A stretch of DNA of 64,000 nt, from assembly GCF_900104025.1 (NCBI RefSeq), contig NZ_FNIQ01000002.1, positions 558,001 to 622,000 on the forward strand, in the 5' to 3' direction. The notes below the pieces were generated by a model. The model saw only the letters and a list, made by a program, of their open reading frames with translations. It ran no database searches and was not told where the DNA came from. This document shows positions 33,742 to 42,665 of the stretch, piece after piece. The translations under genes and the position numbers were made by a program. Each line of letters opens with the position of its first letter. Positions within the stretch are counted from its first letter, which is position 1. The DNA comes from Geodermatophilus sp. DSM 45219 (GTDB taxonomy: Bacteria > Actinomycetota > Actinomycetes > Mycobacteriales > Geodermatophilaceae).

Positions 33742-34754
33742 CGCAGCACGAACCCGGGGACCAGCGGGTCGTGCGGGTCGACGGCGAACACGTGCTCGCC
33801 GGTGCGGTAGGCCATCCCGGTGACCTGCGGCAGCACCGCGCGGTGGCCGGCGACGTCGATGGTGTCCAGCACCCTCCCCGTGAAGGTGCTGCCGACGATG
33901 GACTCGTGCCGCAGCACGGTGCCGGCGGGCAGCCGGCCCTCGTCGGAGAGCACCGCGAGCCGGGCGCAGGTGCCCGAGCCGCACGGGGAGCGGTCGACCT
34001 CGCCGTCGGCGAAGACGGTGACGTTGCGCTGGTGCACCTGCCCGTCGGTGTCGCCGAGGTCGTCGAACCAGATGGTGCCGTAGACGCCGTTCTGCCGCGG
34101 GTCGTCCGGGTGGACGGCGTGGGCGGAGTCGTCGAGCGCCCACGTGACCTCCCGGCCGAGCGCGATGAGGTCGCCGAGGTGGTCCGGGGTGACCGACAGC
34201 CCCAGCTGCGCGGCCGGCAGCGTCGCGTAGATCGCCCCGCCGTAGGCGACCGTCACCGACACCGCGCCCCGGGAGGTGGTCACGGGCACCTCCCGGGCGA
34301 CGACCCAGCTGGGCACGTTGACGAAGTCGACCGCCACCGTCCGGCCGCCCTCGCGGTGCACCCGCGCGGTCACCCGGCCCGAGGGCACGTCGACGACCAC
34401 GTCCACGCTGCCGGTCTCCGGGGCCGCGACCCGGCCGGTGTCCACCGCCCACACGCCGAGCGCGATCGTGCCGTGCCCGCAGGCGGTCGAGAAGCCGTCC
34501 TTGTGCCAGAACAGCACGCCCAGATGGGCCCCGCCGTCGTCCGGCGGCACGACGAAACCGCCGTACATGTCCGCGTGGCCGCGCGGCTCCGAGCACAGCA
34601 CCGCCCGCAGCGCCTGCACGTCGGGGTCCTCGACCGCCCGCACCCGGCGCTCGGCCACCGTCGTCCCCGGGATCGGCCCCGGGGGTTCGGCGACGATCCG
34701 GAACGGCTCCCCGCCGGTGTGGTAGTCGACCGTCTCGATGCGCGGAGGCAACAC
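33738..34754 (-). CDS. Proline racemase / 4-hydroxyproline epimerase family protein
   Basis: 338 residues. Family signature regions are clear: TVDYHTGGEPFRIV, GHADMYGGF, FSTACGHGTIALG (Cys92), GGAIYATLP, and EVDRSPCGSGTCARLA (Cys258). Both catalytic cysteines are retained, which supports a racemase or epimerase. In trans-3-hydroxy-L-proline dehydratases one of them is replaced by Thr. A likely role is 4-hydroxy-L-proline 2-epimerase or proline racemase, feeding the coupled reductase. GTG start exactly 6 nt after TAGGGT (leaderless), within reach of the adjacent TetR operator. Confidence 0.9.
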   Translation of the reverse strand: MLPPRIETVDYHTGGEPFRIVAEPPGPIPGTTVAERRVRAVEDPDVQALRAVLCSEPRGHADMYGGFVVPPDDGGAHLGVLFWHKDGFSTACGHGTIALGVWAVDTGRVAAPETGSVDVVVDVPSGRVTARVHREGGRTVAVDFVNVPSWVVAREVPVTTSRGAVSVTVAYGGAIYATLPAAQLGLSVTPDHLGDLIALGREVTWALDDSAHAVHPDDPRQNGVYGTIWFDDLGDTDGQVHQRNVTVFADGEVDRSPCGSGTCARLAVLSDEGRLPAGTVLRHESIVGSTFTGRVLDTIDVAGHRAVLPQVTGMAYRTGEHVFAVDPHDPLVPGFVLR

Positions 34755-34760
34755 GGCGAC

Positions 34761-34790
34761 ACCCTACTGGGTAGACTGGTCTACCCAGTA
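34761..34790. promoter_or_regulatory. Divergent promoters with perfect 26-bp TetR-type operator
   Basis: A perfect inverted repeat with 12-bp arms and a 2-bp centre occupies 34765-34790 (left arm TACTGGGTAGAC). It overlaps the -10 box of the racemase gene (TAGGGT on the minus strand, 34761-34766) and a likely -10 box of the tetR gene (TAGACT, 34772-34777). Repressor bound here would shut both directions. Confidence 0.8.
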
Positions 34791-34809
34791 CCGGCGCGAG
34801 GAGCTGCCC

Positions 34810-35451
34810 ATGTCCGACCGCGGACGCCGACAGACCGTGGACACCGGGACGTCGACCACGTCGGCTCGTGGCCCGGCTCGGGCTCGGCTGCTGGCAGCAG
34901 CGGCGGAGTGCTTCTACGACCACGGGGTCAACGGCACCGGGATCGACACCATCACCGCCGCCGCGGGCGTGGCGAAGATGAGCCTGTACAACAACTTCGC
35001 CGGCAAGGACGACCTGGTGCTGGCGTACCTCGCGGCGCGGCACGAGGAGTGGCTGGACCTCCACCGCCGCCGGCTGGCCGACGCGACCGACGCCCGGCAG
35101 CGGGTCGCCGCGGTGTTCGACGCCTACGTCGATCACGCCGAGATGGCCCACCGGCACGGCTTCCGCGGGTGCGGGCTGCTCAACGCGGCGGCCGAGCTGC
35201 CCGCCGGCGCCCCGGGGCGGCAGCTCGTCCGCCGGCACAAGGAGGAGGTCGAAGCGCTGCTGGCCGAGCACCTCGCCGAGCTCGACCGGCTGCCGGACAC
35301 CCGGGTCGACGCCCTGGCCGAGCACCTGTCGTTCCTGCTCGAGGGCGCGATGGCCCGGGCCGGCCTGGAGGGCGACTCCCGCCGCCTGCACCGGGTCCGC
35401 GAGCTCGCCATGCAACTGGTCGACGCCGCCGCCGGCGGCGACGCGCGGTGA
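34810..35451 (+). CDS. TetR-family transcriptional regulator
   Basis: 213 residues. The N-terminal helix-turn-helix domain (about 20-75) reads ARARLLAAAAECFYDHGVNG, TGIDTITAAAGVAKMSLYNNFAGKDDLVLAYLA. The C-terminal ligand domain has FRGCGLLNAAAELP, a motif of the TetR_C subgroup. GAGGAG precedes the ATG. It is divergent from the racemase/reductase operon across a perfect palindrome, and coupled by a 4-bp overlap to an EamA exporter gene, so it likely controls both. The ligand may be a proline derivative or the exporter's substrate. Confidence 0.92.
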   Translation: MSDRGRRQTVDTGTSTTSARGPARARLLAAAAECFYDHGVNGTGIDTITAAAGVAKMSLYNNFAGKDDLVLAYLAARHEEWLDLHRRRLADATDARQRVAAVFDAYVDHAEMAHRHGFRGCGLLNAAAELPAGAPGRQLVRRHKEEVEALLAEHLAELDRLPDTRVDALAEHLSFLLEGAMARAGLEGDSRRLHRVRELAMQLVDAAAGGDAR

Positions 35452-36407
35452 GGCACGGCGCGACGTACGGCAGCGTGTGCGTGCTGGCCGCAGCCGTCCT
35501 GTGGGGCACGACCGGCACCGCGGCGGCGCTGGCGCCCGGCGTCGGGTCGCTGGCGGTGGGTGCGGCGGCGATGGGGGTCGGCGGCCTGCTGCAGGCGGCG
35601 GCCGCGCATCGTGGACTGCGTGTCCACCGCGCCGGCCTGGCCGCGCAGTGGCGGACGCTGGCGGTGGCCGCCGGCGCGGTGGCCGTGTACCCGCTGGCCT
35701 TCTACTCCTCGATGCGCCTGGCGGGGGTCGCGGTCGGCACGGTCGTGTCCATCGGCTCGGCGCCGATGGCGGCCGCCCTCGTCGAGCGCGTCGTCGACCG
35801 TCGGCCGCTGTCCCGCCGCTGGGCGCTCGGCGCCACCGTCGGCCTGCTGGGCGTGCTGGCGCTGGCTCTCGCCCGCACGGGCGAGGAAGTGGCGGCCGGC
35901 GGTCCCGACGCCCAGCCCGTGCTCGGTGTCGCGCTGGGGCTGCTGGCCGGGGTCACCTACGCGCTGTACTCGTGGGGCGCCGCGCGGGTGATGCGCCGCG
36001 GCCTGCCCTCCCGCCCGGTCATGGGCGCGGTCTTCGGGGCCGGCGGCGTCCTGCTGCTGCCCGTGCTGCTGCTCACCGGCGCTCCCATCGTCGCGTCCTG
36101 GTCCAACGTCGCGGCCATGGCCTATCTGGCCGTGGTGCCGATGTTCCTCGGCTACGTGCTGTTCGGCCGGGGCCTGGCCGCCGTCCCCGCGAGCACCGCC
36201 ACCACGCTCTCCCTGCTGGAGCCCGTCGTCGCGGCGGTCATCGCCGTCCTCGTCCTGCACGAACGGTTGTCGGCCCCGGGCTGGTGGGGGATGGCGATCG
36301 TGCTCGCCAGCCTGGTGCTGCTCACCGCGGACTCCCGTCGGGTGGGGGCGCACCCGGCGAGCAGTCCAGCGAGGAGCCCGTCGCGCGCGGTCGACGTCGT
36401 CTCGTAG
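35448..36407 (+). CDS. EamA/DMT-family transporter
   Basis: 319 residues with ten hydrophobic helices in two EamA repeats (first around VCVLAAAVLWGTTGTAAALA, second around GVALGLLAGVTYALYSWGAA). The second repeat ends LSLLEPVVAAVIAVLVLHERL, a family hallmark. These carriers usually export amino acids or metabolites. GTG start overlaps the tetR stop by 4 bp, so it is co-transcribed with its likely regulator. The last 25 residues are a hydrophilic tail. Substrate unknown; an amino acid is plausible given the neighbouring racemase. Confidence 0.9.
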   Translation: MRHGATYGSVCVLAAAVLWGTTGTAAALAPGVGSLAVGAAAMGVGGLLQAAAAHRGLRVHRAGLAAQWRTLAVAAGAVAVYPLAFYSSMRLAGVAVGTVVSIGSAPMAAALVERVVDRRPLSRRWALGATVGLLGVLALALARTGEEVAAGGPDAQPVLGVALGLLAGVTYALYSWGAARVMRRGLPSRPVMGAVFGAGGVLLLPVLLLTGAPIVASWSNVAAMAYLAVVPMFLGYVLFGRGLAAVPASTATTLSLLEPVVAAVIAVLVLHERLSAPGWWGMAIVLASLVLLTADSRRVGAHPASSPARSPSRAVDVVS

Positions 36408-36486
36408 CCGCCCTCGGGGACGGATCGGGCGACCGGCCGGTGCTGCGCGACGATGGCCGTCCCCGACACCCTCTGGAGGAGCCCGC

Positions 36487-37731
36487 GTGCAGACCGCCGA
36501 CCCGGCGACCCGGACCGGCTCACCGCGGCGCCGGTGGGCGGTGCTCGCGCCCGCCGCCGTCCTCGTGCTGGTCGCGCTCTGCCTGCGCGGCCCGTTCGCC
36601 GCCGTGGGCCCCGTGCTGGGCGAGCTGTCCGCCGAGCTGTCCGTGCCCCGCGCCGCCCTGGCCGCGCTGACCGCGCTGCCGCTGGTCTGCTTCGGCCTGG
36701 TCTCCCCCGTCGCACCCGCGCTGGCCGCGCGGCTCGGGGTCCACCGCGCCGTCCTCGCCGGGGTGGCCGCCCTCGCCGCGGGGATCGCGCTGCGGCTGGC
36801 GGGCACCTGGGGCCTGTACGCCGGCACGGTGCTGCTGACGGCGGGGATCGCGGTGGCCAACGTGCTCGTGCCGGCCGCGGCGCGGGCCGAGTACGGCGAC
36901 CGCAGCGCCGCGGCGGTCGGGGCCGCGGTGGCGTCCATGGGGCTGTCGGCGAGCCTGGGGGCGGGCCTGGCCCAGCCGCTGGCGGCGGCGACCGGCAGCG
37001 CGCTCACCGGCCTGACGCTGTGGTTGGTCCCGGTGCTGCTGGCCGCCGCGGCGATGGCGCTGCTCGCCGCCCGCCGGCCGGTCCGGGCCAGCGCGCCCGC
37101 GGCCCGGCTGCCGGTGGTCGCCGTCCTCCGCGACCGGGTGGCCCTGGCGGTCACGCTGTTCTTCGGTCTCCAGTCGCTGGCCTTCTACACGATGCTGAGC
37201 TGGCTGGCCGACGTCCTGGAGGACGAGGCGGGGGTGGCCCCGGTGACCGCCGGCGGGCTGGTCGCCGCGGCCGCCGCGCTCGGCGTCCCGTGCGCGCTGC
37301 TGGTCCCGCCGCTGGCATCGCGGCGGGCCGGCCAGCGGGCGTGGGTGGTCGGCGTGGGCGTGCCGTCGACCACCGCGATCACGGGCCTCGTCGTCGCCCC
37401 GGACGCCGCGCCCGCGGCGTGGGCGCTGCTGTGGGGGCTGGGCACGGGCGCGGCGTTCCCGCTGGCCATGACGCTGGTGCTGCTGCGCACGCGGGACGTC
37501 GCGCAGACCGGCCGGCTGTCGGCGGCCGCGCAGAGCGCCGGCTACCTGCTGGCCGCCACCGGCCCGCTGGCCGTCGGACTTCTGCACGACGCGACCGGCG
37601 GGTGGCGGCCGGGGCTGGCCGTGCTGCTGGTGCTGCAGGCCGCCCAGTTCGCCGCCGGGCTCGCCGCGGCCCGGCCGCGGCTGGTGACCGAGTCGCCGAG
37701 GGACGCCGGCCCCGCAGGCACGCGCCGCTGA
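36487..37731 (+). CDS. MFS transporter, CynX/NimT type
   Basis: 414 residues, about 12 membrane helices. The first helix and loop ([20 protein letters not shown], then [20 protein letters not shown]) and the helix-8 region ([14 protein letters not shown]) match the cyanate/2-nitroimidazole exporter group CynX. It starts with GTG, preceded by GGAGGAG. The C-terminal tail is polar. No cyanase or nitroimidazole gene is adjacent, so the substrate is open. Transcribed in the same direction as the EamA gene, 79 bp downstream, but probably from its own promoter. Confidence 0.87.
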   Translation: MQTADPATRTGSPRRRWAVLAPAAVLVLVALCLRGPFAAVGPVLGELSAELSVPRAALAALTALPLVCFGLVSPVAPALAARLGVHRAVLAGVAALAAGIALRLAGTWGLYAGTVLLTAGIAVANVLVPAAARAEYGDRSAAAVGAAVASMGLSASLGAGLAQPLAAATGSALTGLTLWLVPVLLAAAAMALLAARRPVRASAPAARLPVVAVLRDRVALAVTLFFGLQSLAFYTMLSWLADVLEDEAGVAPVTAGGLVAAAAALGVPCALLVPPLASRRAGQRAWVVGVGVPSTTAITGLVVAPDAAPAAWALLWGLGTGAAFPLAMTLVLLRTRDVAQTGRLSAAAQSAGYLLAATGPLAVGLLHDATGGWRPGLAVLLVLQAAQFAAGLAAARPRLVTESPRDAGPAGTRR

Positions 37732-37825
37732 GGCCGCCGGCCGGTGGCGCCCTGGGGTCGCCTCTGTGCCTGCCCACCGGCAGGGTGGGACCGTGCAGTC
37801 GAGGAGCCGGGAGCAGGAGGCGTCC

Positions 37826-39457
37826 ATGGGGATCAGCGAGACCGCGGAGTGGCAGGCGCTGGCGCAGCACCACCGGGAGGTCGGCGACCGGCACCTGCGC
37901 GACCTGTTCGCCGAGGACCCCGCGCGCGGCGAGCAGCTCACCGCGCGCGCCGGGGACCTGTACCTGGACTACTCCAAGAACCGGCTGACCCGCGAGACGG
38001 TCCGGCTGCTCGTGGAGCTGGCCGAACGCGCCGGGCTGCGCGAGCGGACCGAGGCCATGTTCCGCGGCGAGCACATCAACACCACCGAGGACCGCGCCGT
38101 GCTGCACGTCGCGCTGCGCGACCCGCGCACCGGCGGCCTGGACGTCGACGGGCAGGACGTCCGCCGCGACGTGCACGGGGTGCTGGACCGGATGGCCGCC
38201 TTCGCCGACAGGGTGCGCGGCGGCGAGTGGACCGGGCACACCGGCGAGCGGATCCGGGCGGTGGTCAACATCGGCATCGGCGGCTCCGACCTCGGCCCGG
38301 CCATGGCCTACGCCGCCCTGCGCGACTACTCGGACCGGTCACTGAGCTTCCGGTTCGTCTCGAACATCGACCCGACCGACCTGGCCGAGGCCACCCGGGA
38401 CCTCGACCCGGCGTCGACCCTGTTCATCGTCGCGTCCAAGACCTTCACCACGCAGGAGACGCTGACCAACGCCACGGAGGCCCGGCGCTGGCTGGTCGAG
38501 GGCCTCGGGGGCGAGGACAAGGCGGTCGCCAAGCACTTCGTCGCCGTCTCCACGAACGCCGAGAAGGTCGCCGAGTTCGGCATCGACACCGAGAACATGT
38601 TCGGCTTCTGGGACTGGGTCGGCGGCCGGTACTCGTTCACCTCGGCGATCGGGCTCTCCCTCATGGTCGCCATCGGGCCGCGGCAGTACCGCGAGCTGCT
38701 CGACGGCTTCTCCACCATGGACGAGCACTTCCGCACCGCGCCGTACGAGGAGAACCTGCCGGCGCTGCTGGGGCTGATCTCGGTCTGGTACGTCGACTTC
38801 TTCGGCGCGCAGAGCCAGGCGGTGCTGCCGTACTCGCAGTACCTGGCCCGCTTCCCGGCCTACCTGCAGCAGCTGTGCATGGAGTCCAACGGCAAGTCGG
38901 TGCGGCTGGACGGCTCACCGGTCGACGTGCCCACCGGCGAGATCGTGTGGGGCGAGCCGGGCACCAACGGCCAGCACGCCTTCTACCAGCTGCTGCACCA
39001 GGGCACGGTGCTCGTACCGGCGGACTTCCTCGCCTTCGCCCGGCCCAACCACGACCTCGACGGCATGCACGACCTGTTCCTGGCCAACTTCCTCGCCCAG
39101 CCGCGCGCGCTCGCCTTCGGCCGCACGGCGGAGGAGGTGGCCGCGGAGGGGACGGCACCGGACGTCGTCCCGCACAAGGTCATGCCGGGCAACCACCCGT
39201 CCAACGCGATCGTCGCGCCGGAGCTGACGCCGTCGGTGCTCGGGCAGCTGGTCGCCGCCTACGAGCACCGCGTCTTCACGCAGGGCGTGGTGTGGGGCAT
39301 CAACCCGTTCGACCAGTGGGGCGTGGAGCTGGGCAAGGTCATGGCCAACCAGCTGGCGCCCAAGCTGCAGAGCGAGTCGGCGCCCGCGTACGACTCCGAC
39401 TCCTCGACCGACGCGCTGGTGCGGCTGCTCCGGCAGGGCCGCGGCCGCCCGGCCTGA
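37826..39457 (+). CDS. pgi: Glucose-6-phosphate isomerase
   Basis: 543 residues, full length for the bacterial enzyme interconverting glucose 6-phosphate and fructose 6-phosphate in glycolysis and gluconeogenesis. Signatures are intact: [15 protein letters not shown] (sugar-phosphate site), [26 protein letters not shown] (PGI signature 1), and [18 protein letters not shown] (signature 2). The ATG has CAGGAGG upstream. It stands alone between a transporter gene and the convergent pca operon; a palindromic intergenic repeat follows its stop. Confidence 0.97.
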   Translation: MGISETAEWQALAQHHREVGDRHLRDLFAEDPARGEQLTARAGDLYLDYSKNRLTRETVRLLVELAERAGLRERTEAMFRGEHINTTEDRAVLHVALRDPRTGGLDVDGQDVRRDVHGVLDRMAAFADRVRGGEWTGHTGERIRAVVNIGIGGSDLGPAMAYAALRDYSDRSLSFRFVSNIDPTDLAEATRDLDPASTLFIVASKTFTTQETLTNATEARRWLVEGLGGEDKAVAKHFVAVSTNAEKVAEFGIDTENMFGFWDWVGGRYSFTSAIGLSLMVAIGPRQYRELLDGFSTMDEHFRTAPYEENLPALLGLISVWYVDFFGAQSQAVLPYSQYLARFPAYLQQLCMESNGKSVRLDGSPVDVPTGEIVWGEPGTNGQHAFYQLLHQGTVLVPADFLAFARPNHDLDGMHDLFLANFLAQPRALAFGRTAEEVAAEGTAPDVVPHKVMPGNHPSNAIVAPELTPSVLGQLVAAYEHRVFTQGVVWGINPFDQWGVELGKVMANQLAPKLQSESAPAYDSDSSTDALVRLLRQGRGRPA

Positions 39458-39520
39458 AGAAGGACCCCGTCCTCCCCACCCCTCGCAGGCTCGGGGCGGG
39501 ACCCGGGACGGGGCCGGAGG
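39458..39520 (+). repeat. Dispersed palindromic repeat family A, copy 1
   Basis: The space between the convergent pgi and pcaC genes holds an aggaccCC-type segment with the core CCCCTCGCAGGCTC followed by GGGGCGGGACCC, shared with copies at 51269, 54315 and 63150. It can fold into a GC-rich hairpin and may end both transcripts. Confidence 0.65.
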
Positions 39521-39524
39521 AACC

Positions 39525-39920
39525 TCACTGCTGGCCGCGGAGCTCCTCGAGGATCGGCGCGGCGACCGTGAAGGCGTGGTTGGCCGCGGGCACGCCGGCG
39601 TAGACGGCGGCGTGCTGGATGACCTCGGCGATCTCCTCGTCGGTCAGCCCGTTGTTCTTGGCAGCCCGCACGTGCAGCGCGAACTCGTCCCAGTGGCGCA
39701 GCGCGATGGTGATCGACAGGGTCACCAGGCTGCGGTCGCGGCGGGCCAGCCCGGGCCGCTGCCAGACGTCGCCCCAGGCGACCCGGGTGATGAAGTCCTG
39801 GAAGTCGGCGGTGAACGGCGTCGTCCTCGCCACGGCGCGGTCGACCCAGGCGTCGCCGAGCACCTCGCGCCGGGTGCGCATCCCGGCGTCCCGCCGCTGC
39901 TGGTCGTCGCTGGAGGTCAC
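39525..39920 (-). CDS. pcaC: 4-carboxymuconolactone decarboxylase
   Basis: 131 residues of the CMD/AhpD-like helical fold: MRTRREVLGDAWVDRAVART, TRVAWGDVWQRPGLARRDRSLVTL, and LHVRAAKNNGLTDEEIAEVI, with the conserved Glu and His positions but no AhpD CxxC. It converts 4-carboxymuconolactone to 3-oxoadipate enol-lactone. In many actinobacteria PcaC is fused to PcaD (PcaL); here the two are separate genes with a 4-bp overlap. The GTG start adds 14 residues before the common MRTRREVLG beginning. Last gene of pcaHGBDC. Confidence 0.93.
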   Translation of the reverse strand: MTSSDDQQRRDAGMRTRREVLGDAWVDRAVARTTPFTADFQDFITRVAWGDVWQRPGLARRDRSLVTLSITIALRHWDEFALHVRAAKNNGLTDEEIAEVIQHAAVYAGVPAANHAFTVAAPILEELRGQQ

Positions 39921-40696
39921 AGGTGGCCGCCGGCCGCGTCGAGGTGGCCCAGCAGCGCGCCGGTGACCTCCAGGGACGACTCCAGGTTGGGCAGGTGTGC
40001 CCCCGGGCTCACCGACACCAGCGACGCCCCGGCGATCCCGTCGGCGATCAGCTGCTGGTGCGGCGGCGGCAGCGCCGGGTCCTCGGCGCCCGACACCACC
40101 AGCGTCGGGGCGGTGATCCGCGCCAGGTCCTCGCGCAGGTCCACGGCGGCCACCACCTCGCAGCACAGCGCGTAACCCTCGTCGTCGGCCGCCGTGATCA
40201 TCGCCTCCAGCCGGGCGACGAGGTCCGGGTGCGCCGCCGCGTGGGCCGGCGTCAGCCACCGGCTCACCACCGTGGGCGCCAGCGGCGCCGTCCCCCCGGA
40301 GCGGGCCGCGGCCGCCCGGTCGAGGAAGCCCTGCGGATCGGGCTTCGCCGAGGTGGCCAGGGCCACCAGCCGGCCGACCCGGTCGGGCTCGCGGGCGGCC
40401 AGCCGCATCGCCGTCATCCCGCCCAACGACAACCCCACGACGTGCGCCCGCCGCGCCCCCAGCCGGTCCAGCAGCGCGACGACGTCGTCCACCAGGTCGT
40501 CGAGGGTGTACGGGCCGGCCGGCGCGGGCGACTCGCCGTGGCCCCGGGTGTCGTAGCTGACGACCCGGAAGCGCTCGGCCAGCGCGGGCACCTGCGGGTC
40601 CCACATGCCGCGGGTGGCGCCCAGTGAGTTGGACAGGACGACGACCGGCGCGTCGGCCGGCCCGTCCTCGGTGTACGAGACCTCGACGGCTGTCAC
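39917..40696 (-). CDS. pcaD: 3-oxoadipate enol-lactonase
   Basis: 259-residue alpha/beta hydrolase. The oxyanion segment LSNSLGATRGMWDPQ, the nucleophile elbow GLSLGG (Ser about 93), the acid in VVSGAEDPALPPP and the catalytic His in GAHLPNLESSLEV form the triad. It hydrolyses 3-oxoadipate enol-lactone to 3-oxoadipate, the last step encoded in this operon. GTG start, overlapping pcaB by 4 bp. Confidence 0.93.
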   Translation of the reverse strand: MTAVEVSYTEDGPADAPVVVLSNSLGATRGMWDPQVPALAERFRVVSYDTRGHGESPAPAGPYTLDDLVDDVVALLDRLGARRAHVVGLSLGGMTAMRLAAREPDRVGRLVALATSAKPDPQGFLDRAAAARSGGTAPLAPTVVSRWLTPAHAAAHPDLVARLEAMITAADDEGYALCCEVVAAVDLREDLARITAPTLVVSGAEDPALPPPHQQLIADGIAGASLVSVSPGAHLPNLESSLEVTGALLGHLDAAGGHL

Positions 40697-42018
40697 TTCT
40701 CCCCTTCGACCAGTGCGGCGTGCTCGGCGAGCGCGGCGTCGACCTGGGCGCCCGCCTCCCCCACGTCGGGTGTACCGGCGGTGAGCACCGCGCGCACGTC
40801 GACGTCCGTGCGGGCGGCCACCACCTCGGCGAGTGGCCGGCCGCTGTCACGGGCCTCGCGGACGGCGGCGGCCGCGGCGTCGTGCGCCGCGCCCCTACCG
40901 AGGGTCGGCGCCAGCGCCTCGGCGAGCGCGCCGGCGAGCGGGCCCTCGGCGGCCGCCGCGGCGGTGGCGGCCATGCGCGCCGTGTCCGGCCGCAGCCCGC
41001 GCAGGCTCTCGGCCAGCCAGGACGCCGCCGACCCCACGGTGGTGAGCAGCCCGGTCAGGGCCGGCCACTCGCTGTGCCAGGCGCCGGCGGCGCGCTCGTG
41101 CTCCTGCTCCATCGCCGACAGCAGGGTGGCGACCAGCCCCGGCGCGCGGCGGGCGCAGGCCCGGGCGGAGATCGCGGCGACCGGGTTGCGCTTGTGCGGC
41201 ATCGCCGACGACCCGCCCCGCCCGTCGGCGACCTCGGCCACCTCGCCGACCTCGGTCTGCGCGAGCAGCACGACGTCGACCGCGACGGTGGCGACCACAC
41301 CCGCGGCGGCACCGAGCGCCCCGGCGAGGTCCGCGACCGGCAGCCGGACGGTGGACCACGGGACGGCGGTGCTCGTCAGCTGCAGCTCCTCGGCCAGCGC
41401 CGCGCGCAGCGGGACCCCTGCCCCGCCGCTGGCGGCCAGCGTGCCGACCGCGCCGCCGTACTGCACCGGCAGCTCGGCGACCACCTCGGCGAGGCGGAGG
41501 CGCGCGCCGTCCAGGCCGGCCAGCCAGCCGGCCGCCTTGAGCCCGAAGGTCGTGGGCAGCGCCTGCTGCATCAGCGTGCGCCCGGCCACGACGTCGTCCC
41601 GGTGGGTGCGGGCCAGCCCCGCCGCGGTCTCCGCCGCGGCGGCGAGGTCGGCGTCGAGGGCCGCGACGGCGTCCCGGGCCAGCAGCAGCAGGGCGGTGTC
41701 GAGGACGTCCTGACTGGTCGCGCCGACGTGGACCGCGACCGCGTCCCGCTCCCCCACCGCGTCCTGCAGGACGCGCACCAGCGGCGGCACCGGGTTGCCG
41801 GCGTCCGCCGCCCGCGCGACCACGGAGGCGAGGTCGAGCCGCTCCGGGTGCGCGCAGGCGGCGGTGACCGCGTCGGCGGCCGTGGCGGGCACCAGGCCGG
41901 TGCGGGCCGCCGCGCGCGCCAGGGCCGCCTCGACGGCGAGCAGCGACCGGAACCAGGCGTCGTCGGAGACGGCGGCCGCCGCCCCGCCGCGGGCGAAGGT
42001 CCCGTCGAAGAGCGTCAT
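40693..42018 (-). CDS. pcaB: 3-carboxy-cis,cis-muconate cycloisomerase
   Basis: 441 residues of the fumarase/aspartase superfamily. The signature GGSSAMPHKRNPVAAI (about 275-290) and HVGATSQDVLDTALLLL identify it. It cyclises 3-carboxy-cis,cis-muconate to 4-carboxymuconolactone. The C-terminal 60 residues (GRPLAEVVAARTDVDVRAVL) are as expected for the family. ATG start, 4-bp overlap with pcaG upstream. Confidence 0.95.
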   Translation of the reverse strand: MTLFDGTFARGGAAAAVSDDAWFRSLLAVEAALARAAARTGLVPATAADAVTAACAHPERLDLASVVARAADAGNPVPPLVRVLQDAVGERDAVAVHVGATSQDVLDTALLLLARDAVAALDADLAAAAETAAGLARTHRDDVVAGRTLMQQALPTTFGLKAAGWLAGLDGARLRLAEVVAELPVQYGGAVGTLAASGGAGVPLRAALAEELQLTSTAVPWSTVRLPVADLAGALGAAAGVVATVAVDVVLLAQTEVGEVAEVADGRGGSSAMPHKRNPVAAISARACARRAPGLVATLLSAMEQEHERAAGAWHSEWPALTGLLTTVGSAASWLAESLRGLRPDTARMAATAAAAAEGPLAGALAEALAPTLGRGAAHDAAAAAVREARDSGRPLAEVVAARTDVDVRAVLTAGTPDVGEAGAQVDAALAEHAALVEGEK

Positions 42019-42665
42019 ACGGCGAAGAACACCGTCTCCCGGTCGCCCTGCAGGTGCAGGTCGAGGCGGTAGCCGTCGTCCGTCGGCGTCGCGATCAGCG
42101 TCTGCCGGCGGTCCTCGGGGAGACCGGCGAGGACGGCGTCCTGCGCGTTGGCCTCGGCCTCGTCGGCGAAGTAGACGCGGGTGACGACGCGGTCGAGCAG
42201 GCCGCGGGCGAACAGCGAGACGTCGACGTGCGGCGCCTGCAGGCCGCCCTCGCCGTCGGGCACCCGGCCGGGCTTGAGGGTGAAGAGGCCGAACTCGCCG
42301 GGGGGGTCGACCGTCTGCACGCGGGCGTACCCGCGGAAGCCGGGGTGGGACGCCGCGCCGCGGGGGTCCTCGGGCGACGGGAAGCGGCCGTCCGGGTCGG
42401 CCTGCCAGGTCTCGATCATGGCGTCGGGGACGAGGTCGCCCGCGCCGTCGAACACCCGGCCGCGGATCCAGATGCCACCCTCGGTGCCCTCGGCGGCGGC
42501 CCAGGCGCCGTCCGGCCAGGTCAGGCCGATGGCCAGGTAGGGCCCGACGGTCGCGCTCGGGGTGGTGCCCAGCCGGAACGGCTCGGTGAGGAAGCCGGTG
42601 CCGCGCCGGCCGGAACGCGGCTGGAACGGGGTGGCCGGGTCCGGCGGGACGTCCAGCGGGTTCAC
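42015..42665 (-). CDS. pcaG: Protocatechuate 3,4-dioxygenase alpha subunit
   Basis: 216 residues of the intradiol dioxygenase fold: TVGPYLAIGLTWPDG, IWIRGRVFDGAGDLVPDAMIETWQADPDGRF, and APHVDVSLFARGLLDRVVTRVYF. As in other alpha subunits the iron ligands are incomplete; the beta subunit supplies them. GTG start, 4-bp overlap with pcaH. Confidence 0.95.
   Translation of the reverse strand: MNPLDVPPDPATPFQPRSGRRGTGFLTEPFRLGTTPSATVGPYLAIGLTWPDGAWAAAEGTEGGIWIRGRVFDGAGDLVPDAMIETWQADPDGRFPSPEDPRGAASHPGFRGYARVQTVDPPGEFGLFTLKPGRVPDGEGGLQAPHVDVSLFARGLLDRVVTRVYFADEAEANAQDAVLAGLPEDRRQTLIATPTDDGYRLDLHLQGDRETVFFAV

Noticed and set aside
37732-37825. Upstream in-frame extension of pgi by about 20 codons
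   Set aside because: The ATG at 37826 has CAGGAGG at ideal spacing and matches the usual N-terminus; the extension has none.
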